This document shows, one piece after another, positions 43,870-50,286 of a DNA stretch of 64,000 nt. The position numbers and the translations under genes are program-made. The notes under the pieces are model-generated. The model was not told where the DNA came from, made no database searches, and worked only from the letters and a program-made list of their open reading frames with translations. The number at the start of each line of letters is the position of its first letter. Within the stretch, counting starts at the first letter, position 1. Location of the stretch: NCBI RefSeq assembly GCF_007786445.1, contig NZ_VNJI01000034.1, forward strand, positions 18,075 through 82,074. The letters are read 5' to 3'. This stretch comes from Paenibacillus cremeus. Its GTDB lineage: Bacteria; Bacillota; Bacilli; Paenibacillales; NBRC-103111.

Positions 43870-46225
43870 GTGTCCGATCCTCCCAAGTGTCCCTCGCAAG
43901 CTCCGTTACGAACGGAGTCGGCTCGCCGAGCGAGTACAAACGCAGCTGGTGCATTGCCCGGGTGCAGGCCGTGTAAAAGAGCTTCCGAACTTCCTCCCTA
44001 CTGTACTGCGCCTTCGAGGCATTGTAAAGGATGACTGCATCGAACTCCACCCCCTTCGCCAAATAGGCGGGAATGACCAGCGTGCCCTGCTCAAAGGACG
44101 GGGAGCTCTTGGTAATGAGCCTTAGCTCCAGCCGCTCACGCAGCGCTTCATAGGCCGCGGCACTTTCTTCCGCGGATTGAGCGATGATCGCGATTGACGC
44201 AAAGCCTTCGGCGCGAAGCGACTCGACATCGCGTGCGATCTCCTCATGCAGTGCGTTTGTACTATGCACTACCTTCATCGTCGGCTTCTCTCCGCTGCGC
44301 TGGAACGGCTCGATCTCCTCTCCGCCCGGCAGCATGCCGCGGGTAAATTCCACAATCTCCTGCGTTGAACGGTAGCTGCGCGTCAGCCGGATGATCTCGG
44401 TCTGCTCCGGTCCATAGAGGGCCACGATCGGATCGAGCTCGTGCAGCACGGAGCCATGCGCGTAGATCGCCTGGTTGATGTCCCCCAGCGCCGTCATCCG
44501 GGCCCGCGGGAACAGCCGCTTCAGAAACTCCAATTGAAATGGAGAATAGTCCTGCGCCTCATCCACAATGACGTGACGGACCGAAGTGTTGGTTTGGAAG
44601 CCCAGCAGCAATTCGCTTAAATAGAGATACGGCGTCGCATCCTCATACGCCAGCTCCGAGCGCTCCAGCCGCTCCAGCGTCTGCTTGCAGATATGTGACC
44701 AAAGTGGCGGAAGCTCGTTTGAAGCGATCAAGCTGCGACCCACGCCTTCCTCCTGAAAAAGCTGCCGATATAGCGCCTGCACGTGCACAAAGCGCAGGTT
44801 TTTGATGCGATTTTTCACCGGCTTGATCTGCTCCTGAACGATCATACGAGCGAGCAGTTCCTTTTCCTTCTCGAAATCGTCGAACGACACCTCACGGCCT
44901 TGAGCTCGATTCATACGGCGCATTTTACCGTAAGCCCGCTGGTAATCCTCCGTGCTGAGCAGCTCGATCTCTTCTTCGACCCAGGCTTTTTTCCACTCAT
45001 CTTTTTCGAACGACGCCAGCTGCTCCAGCAGCCAATCCCGCAGAAGAACGATCCGATTCGGCAGCCGAATCGACCGATCGTACGAGTAAAACCGTTCCTT
45101 GATCGTACCAGCTGCAACTACCGTTCGCCCGCGGAACCGGATGGAGCGGAATGCCATTCCCTCCTGCCCAAGCAGCTCGTAATACGCACGAATCGCATTC
45201 AAGTAGCTTACCGACGATTTATATCTAATCCCTTCCATGCGGGCCGCATAGTCCGGGTCGTTCACTCCCGAGAGCACGTACTCCAGCTGCTGGAATGGGT
45301 CCTCCACCTCAAAATCTTTGCCGAGCCGGTGCTGCAAATACTCCTGAAACGTCGTCTGCTGCATATTTTCTTCCCCGAGCTCCGGAAGCACGGTCGATAC
45401 ATAGCTGTTAAACAGCGGGTTCGGCGAAAACAGCAGCATCTGATCCGCCTTGAGCGTCTCCCGATGCTTATAGAGCAAATACGCTACGCGCTGCAGCGCC
45501 GCCGATGTTTTGCCGCTCCCAGCTGCGCCCTGTACAATCAGCATTCGGTGGCTGTCATCGCGGATAATCCGATTTTGCTCCTTCTGAATCGTGGCCACGA
45601 TCGTTTTCATCTGCGCATCGGAGCTGCGGCTGAGCACCTGCTTCAGCAGCTCATCTCCAATCGTGATGCCCGTATCGAACATCAGCTTGATCTCATGCCC
45701 GCGGATGACATACTGCCGTTTGACCGTCATCTCTCCTGCGACATCGCCGCCCGGAGTTTGATACACAGCCGGACCCGGCGGGTAATCATAATAGAGACTC
45801 GAAACCGGCGCACGCCAGTCGTAGATCAAAAACGTATCGCTCGCTTCATCGACGAAGGAAGCAATGCCAAGATAGATCGGCTCCTCCTTCGGCTCTCCAG
45901 CCTCTCGAAAATCAATCCGCCCAAAATAAGGCGAATCGATCATCCGCCTCAGCTTCGCAGCCGCCGCCGCGGAATTCCGATAGCTGCGCTCCCGTTCGGT
46001 CAGGACATCCGCCTGCTGCTTGATGCTGAAGTACGTGTCCATGACCTCTTCCATATTGCTAAAGTTGAGGGTCACTTCATCCCAAAAGTGCTTGCGAATG
46101 TCCACCATATCGGCTTTGGTTTCCCCAAACTGAGCTTCCAGTCGCTCGACCTGTCCGGCGATCTTCGTGGTCACCTCATCCACCCGTACTTGCTCTTCCC
46201 GCCAATCTTTCTCTGATATGCTCAT
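43850..46225 (-). CDS. helD: HelD-family RNA polymerase recycling ATPase
   Basis: The product is 791 residues from the ATG at 46225, preceded by AGAGGAG. The N-terminal coiled-coil arm is charged (EEQVRVDEVTTKIAGQVERL), and SPYFGRIDF plus IYDWRAPVSSLYYDYPPG are typical of HelD. The UvrD-like motor has QGAAGSGKTSAALQRVAYLL (Walker A), HVIVDEAQDYSPFQ (Walker B) and LTRSYRSTQEIVEFTRGM. HelD frees RNA polymerase from stalled complexes or DNA; some relatives protect against rifamycins. Overlap with an ABC exporter gene pair downstream suggests co-expression. Confidence 0.94.
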   Translation of the reverse strand: MSISEKDWREEQVRVDEVTTKIAGQVERLEAQFGETKADMVDIRKHFWDEVTLNFSNMEEVMDTYFSIKQQADVLTERERSYRNSAAAAAKLRRMIDSPYFGRIDFREAGEPKEEPIYLGIASFVDEASDTFLIYDWRAPVSSLYYDYPPGPAVYQTPGGDVAGEMTVKRQYVIRGHEIKLMFDTGITIGDELLKQVLSRSSDAQMKTIVATIQKEQNRIIRDDSHRMLIVQGAAGSGKTSAALQRVAYLLYKHRETLKADQMLLFSPNPLFNSYVSTVLPELGEENMQQTTFQEYLQHRLGKDFEVEDPFQQLEYVLSGVNDPDYAARMEGIRYKSSVSYLNAIRAYYELLGQEGMAFRSIRFRGRTVVAAGTIKERFYSYDRSIRLPNRIVLLRDWLLEQLASFEKDEWKKAWVEEEIELLSTEDYQRAYGKMRRMNRAQGREVSFDDFEKEKELLARMIVQEQIKPVKNRIKNLRFVHVQALYRQLFQEEGVGRSLIASNELPPLWSHICKQTLERLERSELAYEDATPYLYLSELLLGFQTNTSVRHVIVDEAQDYSPFQLEFLKRLFPRARMTALGDINQAIYAHGSVLHELDPIVALYGPEQTEIIRLTRSYRSTQEIVEFTRGMLPGGEEIEPFQRSGEKPTMKVVHSTNALHEEIARDVESLRAEGFASIAIIAQSAEESAAAYEALRERLELRLITKSSPSFEQGTLVIPAYLAKGVEFDAVILYNASKAQYSREEVRKLFYTACTRAMHQLRLYSLGEPTPFVTELARDTWEDRTHEEANR

Positions 46226-46260
46226 CGAATCACTCCTCTTTAAGCGAATAATCATCAGGT

Positions 46261-46289
46261 TTGACAAGTAAGCGCCATGGTGTTATAAT
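46261..46289 (+). promoter_or_regulatory. Perfect consensus sigma-A promoter
   Basis: TTGACA (46261-46266), 17 bases, TATAAT (46284-46289). Both hexamers and the spacer match the consensus exactly, with no coding gene downstream on this strand for over 1.3 kb. Confidence 0.8.
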
Positions 46290-46295
46290 TACTGT

Positions 46296-46392
46296 AGATA
46301 AGTATTGTTTCATCCCGTCTATCTTCAAAAAAAGAGAGACCAAAACATATTGTAGCACCCGCAGCTGCCGAAATCAACGGGGCTTTTTTTGT
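46296..46392 (+). ncRNA. Candidate small RNA of about 95 nt
   Basis: The transcript expected from the consensus promoter at 46261 would run to the intrinsic terminator (AGCACCCG...CGGGGCT followed by T7, 46354-46390). The 5' part can form a weak TAGA/TCTA stem, and a pyrimidine-rich CATCCCGTCTATCTTC stretch would be unpaired. No start codon with a ribosome site and no known RNA family was recognised. It is divergent from helD and antisense to nothing annotated. Confidence 0.5.
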
Positions 46393-46468
46393 TTTTCCAG
46401 ATTTAGACGATTGTTATGCAAAATGCCGAAAAAAAAGAAAAAAACGGAGGATTCGCTCCTCCGCTTGC

Positions 46469-46909
46469 TTACAGTTCTTTGCGCATTCTTACGTGCATGA
46501 TGCCCGCTTCTTCAAACGGCTCCGGTGAGATCGTCACATACCCTAGCTTCTTGTAAAAATCCTCCGCGTGCGTCTGCCCGTCCAAAATGACGGCTGGAAC
46601 GCCCTCCGCCTGGATATCTTTCTCCATCGCATCAATAATGAGTCGCCCGATCCCCTTGCCCCGGTACGGCTTCAGTACCGCAATCCGCTGCAGCTTTGCG
46701 GTTTCATTATTGTACATCCGCCAACGCGCGGCACCGATCGGTACCCCTGCCTCATCGCGCACCAGGAAATGCTTGCTCGCCTCCGGCGATGCGTCAAACT
46801 CGTCCAGCTCCAGCTCCGGCGGAACCTGCTGCTCTTCGACAAACACTTCCACACGGACGGAAAAGCATTCCTGTAATTGATCTTGTGTATGTACCTTGAT
46901 GATTTCCAC
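46469..46909 (-). CDS. GNAT-family N-acetyltransferase
   Basis: The product is 146 residues from the GTG at 46909, with AAGGAGC nine bases before it. It has the GNAT core: SVRVEVFVEEQQVPPELELD, IGAARWRMYN, the acetyl-CoA loop KPYRGKGIGRLIIDAM and YKKLGYVTISPEPFEEAGI. It resembles the ElaA/YjcF group of small acetyltransferases. The substrate is unknown. Confidence 0.9.
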   Translation of the reverse strand: MEIIKVHTQDQLQECFSVRVEVFVEEQQVPPELELDEFDASPEASKHFLVRDEAGVPIGAARWRMYNNETAKLQRIAVLKPYRGKGIGRLIIDAMEKDIQAEGVPAVILDGQTHAEDFYKKLGYVTISPEPFEEAGIMHVRMRKEL

Positions 46910-46951
46910 TTGCGTCAAGCTCCTTATAGATGATCTCATTAGACTTCTTCA

Positions 46952-47314
46952 TTATAGCATAAAAGCCTTTTTAAAAGCCTCCATCACCCGGTCTTTATTG
47001 AACGGCTTCACAATAAAATCGCTGGCCCCCATCGTGATCGCCTGAATGAGCAGCGCCTGCTGGCCCATCGCCGAAACCATAATGACCTTCGCGTTCGGAT
47101 CCATCTTTCTCAGCTCGCTGAGCGCCGTAATTCCGTCCATCTCTGGCATCGTGATATCGAGCGTGACCAAGTCCGGCTGGTGCTCCTTGTATAGTGTCAG
47201 CGCTTCCAAGCCGTTGCTTGCTTCTGCGATTGTTTCGTACCCGAGCTCTTGAATCACGTTTTTCAAGATCATTCTCATAAATAACGAATCATCGACGATC
47301 AAAATTTTCTTCAC
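46952..47314 (-). CDS. CheY-like single-domain response regulator under c-di-GMP riboswitch control
   Basis: The product is 120 residues from a GTG at 47314, with GGAGGG ten bases upstream. It is a complete receiver: VDDSLFMRM acidic pair, Asp 53 in LVTLDITMPEMDG, Thr/Ser-type switch (MVSAMGQQ) and Lys in FIVKPFNKD. No output domain is present, so it should act by protein contact, as CheY does on the flagellar motor. It may be a true CheY or a motility-linked paralogue. The leader holds a c-di-GMP riboswitch and a terminator. Confidence 0.93.
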   Translation of the reverse strand: MKKILIVDDSLFMRMILKNVIQELGYETIAEASNGLEALTLYKEHQPDLVTLDITMPEMDGITALSELRKMDPNAKVIMVSAMGQQALLIQAITMGASDFIVKPFNKDRVMEAFKKAFML

Positions 47315-47353
47315 GTGTTCTGGGCCCTCCCAATCACATACTTAATGGTATAA

Positions 47354-47388
47354 ATAAAAAGACCTCCCCAATATGCCAAAAGGGAGGG
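47354..47388 (-). terminator. Intrinsic terminator between the c-di-GMP riboswitch and cheY-like gene
   Basis: On the minus strand CCTCCC pairs with GGGAGG around a 14-base loop, followed by TCTTTTT. It is the likely expression platform of the riboswitch. Confidence 0.8.
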
Positions 47389-47407
47389 CTGATCTCGAAT
47401 GTTTCCT

Positions 47408-47500
47408 CATATCCTTCGGCAGCTGGCTGACATAGCGTAACACGTTAGTCCCTTTAGCTTTGCGTCCCTGGTTTTCACCAAGTTTGCCACTTCGTCGATT
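47408..47500 (-). promoter_or_regulatory. c-di-GMP riboswitch (GEMM-I type)
   Basis: On the minus strand the leader reads GGCAAACTTGGTGAAAACC, GGGACGCAAAGC, GGGACTAA, then TCAGCCAGCTGCCGAAGG. The GGT-GAAA-ACC hairpin, the ACGCAAAGC core, GGxCTAA, and AGCCAG...TGCCGA are the conserved elements of GEMM-I RNAs in the right order and spacing. It controls the CheY-like gene. A related sensor of 3',3'-cGAMP cannot be excluded, although it is not expected in this phylum. Confidence 0.88.
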
Positions 47501-47517
47501 TAGCGAGTTTCAGTAGT

Positions 47518-47545
47518 ATTATAGCATCCTGCAGCGAAAATACAA
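47518..47545 (-). promoter_or_regulatory. Promoter of the c-di-GMP riboswitch transcript
   Basis: TTGTAT, 16 bases, TATAAT preceded by TGC (extended -10), about 20 bases before the aptamer. Confidence 0.6.
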
Positions 47546-47584
47546 GTAAAATGATCTTAACAATCGCCATTTCGTACTTGCTGT

Positions 47585-47593
47585 TGATATAAT
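47585..47593 (+). promoter_or_regulatory. Extended -10 promoter of the Gfo/Idh/MocA gene
   Basis: TGATATAAT, 38 bases before the start. It is divergent from the riboswitch promoter, and the two are about 40 bases apart. Confidence 0.55.
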
Positions 47594-47631
47594 AGGAGCT
47601 AGAGCCCAAAAAGCGGAGAGGATGAGCCAAA

Positions 47632-48624
47632 ATGAACGAAATTCGATGGGGAATCATTGGATGCGGCAATGTGACGGAGGTCAAAAGCGGTCCAGGCCTG
47701 CAAAAAGCAAACGGGTCGAGGCTGACGGCAGTCATGCGCAGGAACGGAGCGCTTGCTGAAGATTATGCCAGACGTCATCAGGTGCCCAAATGGTACGATC
47801 GTGCCGAGGCTTTGATCTCGGATCCGGAGGTCGATGCCATCTACATAGCCACACCGCCGTCCTCCCATATGCCGTACGTGCTGGATGCAGCCAAGGCCGG
47901 TAAACCGGTCTATGTGGAAAAGCCGATGGCCATGAACGCAGCGGAATGCGAAACGATGATGCAAGCTTGCCATGAGGCGGGGGTGCCTTTGTTTATCGCC
48001 TACTACCGGCGGGCGCTGCCGCGATTCCTGAAGGTCAAGGAATGGCTGGAAGACGGGGCGATTGGCGATATCCGCACGGTGCTGACCACACACCTGGCGA
48101 AAACGCACCCGAGGGACTTGAGCGGGGACGCCGAGGTCTGGCGGGTGCAGCCGGAGCTGTCCGGCGGCGGGTATTTCGTCGATGTGGGCAGCCATACGCT
48201 GGATCTGCTCGACTTCCTGCTCGGACCGATCGCAGAAGCGCGCGGCTTCGCCTCCAATCAGGAGGGAATCTATGCGGCAGAGGATATCGTAAGCGGATGC
48301 TATACGCTGGAGTCCGGTGCGCAAGGCGTAGGAACCTGGTGCTTTAATGCGGGGATGAATTTGGAGCAGAACGAAATTATCGGCAGCAAAGGCCGGATTG
48401 TCTTTTCCACGTTCGCGGAAGCGCCGATCCGGCTGATTCGCGAGAGCGGCATCGAGGAGCTGTTCATCGACCATCCGGCTCACATTCAGCAGCCCCTCAT
48501 TCAGACAATTGTAGACGAGCTGCTGGGCAAAGGACATTGTCCGAGCCGACCTGAATCCGCGATGCGCACGAGCCGCGTGATGGATGCGATGCTGCAGAAT
48601 TATTATGCCAAATCGAATTCCTAG
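47632..48624 (+). CDS. Gfo/Idh/MocA-family oxidoreductase
   Basis: The product is 330 residues. The Rossmann start is IRWGIIGCGNVTEVKSGPGL, and the family Lys motif is GKPVYVEKPMAMNAAEC. The C-terminal domain has IAYYRRALPRFLKVKEWL and GGGYFVDVGSHTLDLLDFLL. It is shorter than and only distantly similar to the oxidoreductase at 29067. The sugar substrate is unknown. It converges on a glycosidase-like gene, so carbohydrate metabolism is likely. Confidence 0.9.
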   Translation: MNEIRWGIIGCGNVTEVKSGPGLQKANGSRLTAVMRRNGALAEDYARRHQVPKWYDRAEALISDPEVDAIYIATPPSSHMPYVLDAAKAGKPVYVEKPMAMNAAECETMMQACHEAGVPLFIAYYRRALPRFLKVKEWLEDGAIGDIRTVLTTHLAKTHPRDLSGDAEVWRVQPELSGGGYFVDVGSHTLDLLDFLLGPIAEARGFASNQEGIYAAEDIVSGCYTLESGAQGVGTWCFNAGMNLEQNEIIGSKGRIVFSTFAEAPIRLIRESGIEELFIDHPAHIQQPLIQTIVDELLGKGHCPSRPESAMRTSRVMDAMLQNYYAKSNS

Positions 48625-48634
48625 TAAATGAAAG

Positions 48635-48683
48635 AAAAAGCGGCCCATGTTTGTGTTTCAGCACACCATGAGCTGCTTTTTCT
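48635..48683. terminator. Bidirectional terminator
   Basis: AAAAAGC...GCTTTTT with inner CATG/CATG pairing, between convergent genes. Confidence 0.75.
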
Positions 48684-48687
48684 TGGT

Positions 48688-49710
48688 TTATCGCGGATTC
48701 TCCTCGAGCGGAAAAGCCATGTTCCACGTATTCTTCGCGTCGGAGAAGCCCTTCACCCCATCCGATACCGCGCCGAACAAGTGCGTCGGCCGCCCGTCTT
48801 CAAACAACAGGAAAGGCCGCTCCAGATTGCCGAGCATGGTACGCGTACCGTCGTCCCATACGATGGAGCGCGAATAAGCATGCGGGGTGTCGGAGAGCTC
48901 CCAGCGCAGCCCATCGATTGAGCGGGCGTGGATGCCGCCGTATTTTTCCCCGCAAATGTTGCCGTCCATATCTTTGGCGATCAGCTCGTACCCATCTGAG
49001 CTCTTCCATACAAAAGGATCCTCGAGGTGATACTCCGACGAGAAAATCGGACCCTCCTGCATGACTCGGTACGGCCCTTCATAATGGTCTGCGCGTGCGG
49101 CGCCGATTGTCATTTTGCCATGCTCGTGGCCTTCATACTTGCGCGCCTTGTAAATCAGCAGCACCGAGCCATCTTCGCTTACGCTGGGCGCCGGGTTCGA
49201 CGTCAAGAAGCTGTCGAACTTTCCCGGACGCGTTGAAAGAATCGGCGCATCGCGCCGGGTCCAAGGACCGAACACGCTGGGCGCAGTAGCCAGTCCAATC
49301 CGCTTGTTCGCGCGAGCTACGATCGTCTTCGGGTCCTGCAGCCCCTCGAAGGTGTCCGGATTCGGCTCTGCTAACGGATGTGTCGAGCCCATATAGAACA
49401 AGAGGTACGTGTCCTTATGCTTGACGATATGCGGGTTGTGCGTGCTTCGCCCATCCCAATATTCCGCTCCTCTGGCCGGCAGGACGATCTCCTGAAATTC
49501 ATAAGGTCCTTCCGGCGTGTCGGACACCGCCCGAACAATCTCCGAAGCTACAAGCCAGCCGGGATGCATCGGCAGCGTCTTCGGCCAGCGGGAGGCGAAC
49601 ATGTGATACTTGCCGTCCTCGCCTTTCACGACCGAGCCGCACCACACCCAATACCCTTCCATGCGAAATCCCCCGTCTTTTGGAGCGGGCAGCATGTTCC
49701 ATTTCATCAT
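48688..49710 (-). CDS. Five-bladed beta-propeller glycosidase-like protein (GH43/GH117-like)
   Basis: The product is 340 residues. GAGGAGG stands six bases before the ATG at 49710; the next ATG is nine bases away. It is cytoplasmic, without a signal peptide. Repeated blade-like strands (YHMFASRWP, THNPHIVKHKDTYLLFYMGS, NPAPSVSEDGSVLLIYKARK, YHLEDPFVWKSSDGYELIAK) with Asp/Glu at blade starts resemble clan GH-F and related propeller hydrolases. The precise family is not certain and a phosphorylase is an alternative. A trans-acting role with the beta-mannoside genes nearby is possible. Confidence 0.72.
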   Translation of the reverse strand: MMKWNMLPAPKDGGFRMEGYWVWCGSVVKGEDGKYHMFASRWPKTLPMHPGWLVASEIVRAVSDTPEGPYEFQEIVLPARGAEYWDGRSTHNPHIVKHKDTYLLFYMGSTHPLAEPNPDTFEGLQDPKTIVARANKRIGLATAPSVFGPWTRRDAPILSTRPGKFDSFLTSNPAPSVSEDGSVLLIYKARKYEGHEHGKMTIGAARADHYEGPYRVMQEGPIFSSEYHLEDPFVWKSSDGYELIAKDMDGNICGEKYGGIHARSIDGLRWELSDTPHAYSRSIVWDDGTRTMLGNLERPFLLFEDGRPTHLFGAVSDGVKGFSDAKNTWNMAFPLEENPR

Positions 49711-49866
49711 AGACATCCTCCTCTATCATTTGCTTCATCATAGCGCGGTTTGAAAGCGTTGGATATGCGTTTTTTTACGGTGGGATATGGTTTTTTGCTA
49801 TCGATTCGTTCCAAGCCTCCCTTGAATATCTATGATCATAGTTTACCATCTGTGCAGAGAAGGTGA

Positions 49867-50229
49867 GATGCGGTAAATCCACAGGAGTTTATTGATGCCC
49901 TTATTCCCGCGGCGGTGGAGGATCAACAGGACAGCGGGGTGCTTGCCTCCATTACGATTGCGCAAGCCGCCCTGAAGACGGGATACGGCCAGTTCGCCAA
50001 AGGCAACAACCTGTTCGGGATAAAAGCCACCGGCGACGAGCGAGCCGCCAATCAACCGACCGCGGAATACATCAACGGGCAATGGATCCAAACCGTGGAC
50101 AATTTCCGTGCCTATGACAGCTGGGCGGACAGTGTGCACGACCATAGCGAACGCTGGCTTCTTCGAGCACTGCCGAGCGTTGGATTACGCTGGTGCAGGC
50201 AGCAGAGGAAGGAGGATGGATTCCGATGA
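49867..50229 (+). pseudogene. Broken glucosaminidase (FlgJ/LytG-type) remnant
   Basis: The in-frame translation after a TGA reads NPQEFIDALIPAAVEDQQDS, LASITIAQAALKTGYGQFAK, GNNLFGIKA, TAEYINGQWIQT and FRAYDSWADSVHDHS. These are the core motifs of the glucosaminidase domain, including the catalytic-region Ala-Ser-Ile-Ala-Gln-Ala pattern. No start codon or signal peptide is available in frame. After HDHS the frame continues into unrelated sequence, while another frame ends ITLVQAAEEGGWIPM, which suggests a frameshift. It is most likely a decayed wall-hydrolase gene lacking both ends. Confidence 0.7.
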
Positions 50230-50230
50230 T

Positions 50231-50272
50231 AAAAAAACGTACGGACTAAGGATGGTTCCTCGGTCCGTACGG
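50231..50272 (-). terminator. Intrinsic terminator of the beta-mannoside operon
   Basis: CGTACGGAC (50238-50246) pairs with GTCCGTACG (50263-50271), with seven T on the minus strand. Confidence 0.9.
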
Positions 50273-50286
50273 CTGATACATAGATA

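Noticed and set aside
44783..46216. Open frame of 477 codons antisense to helD
   Set aside because: Arg/His/Leu-rich shadow composition without motifs; helD on the other strand is unambiguous.
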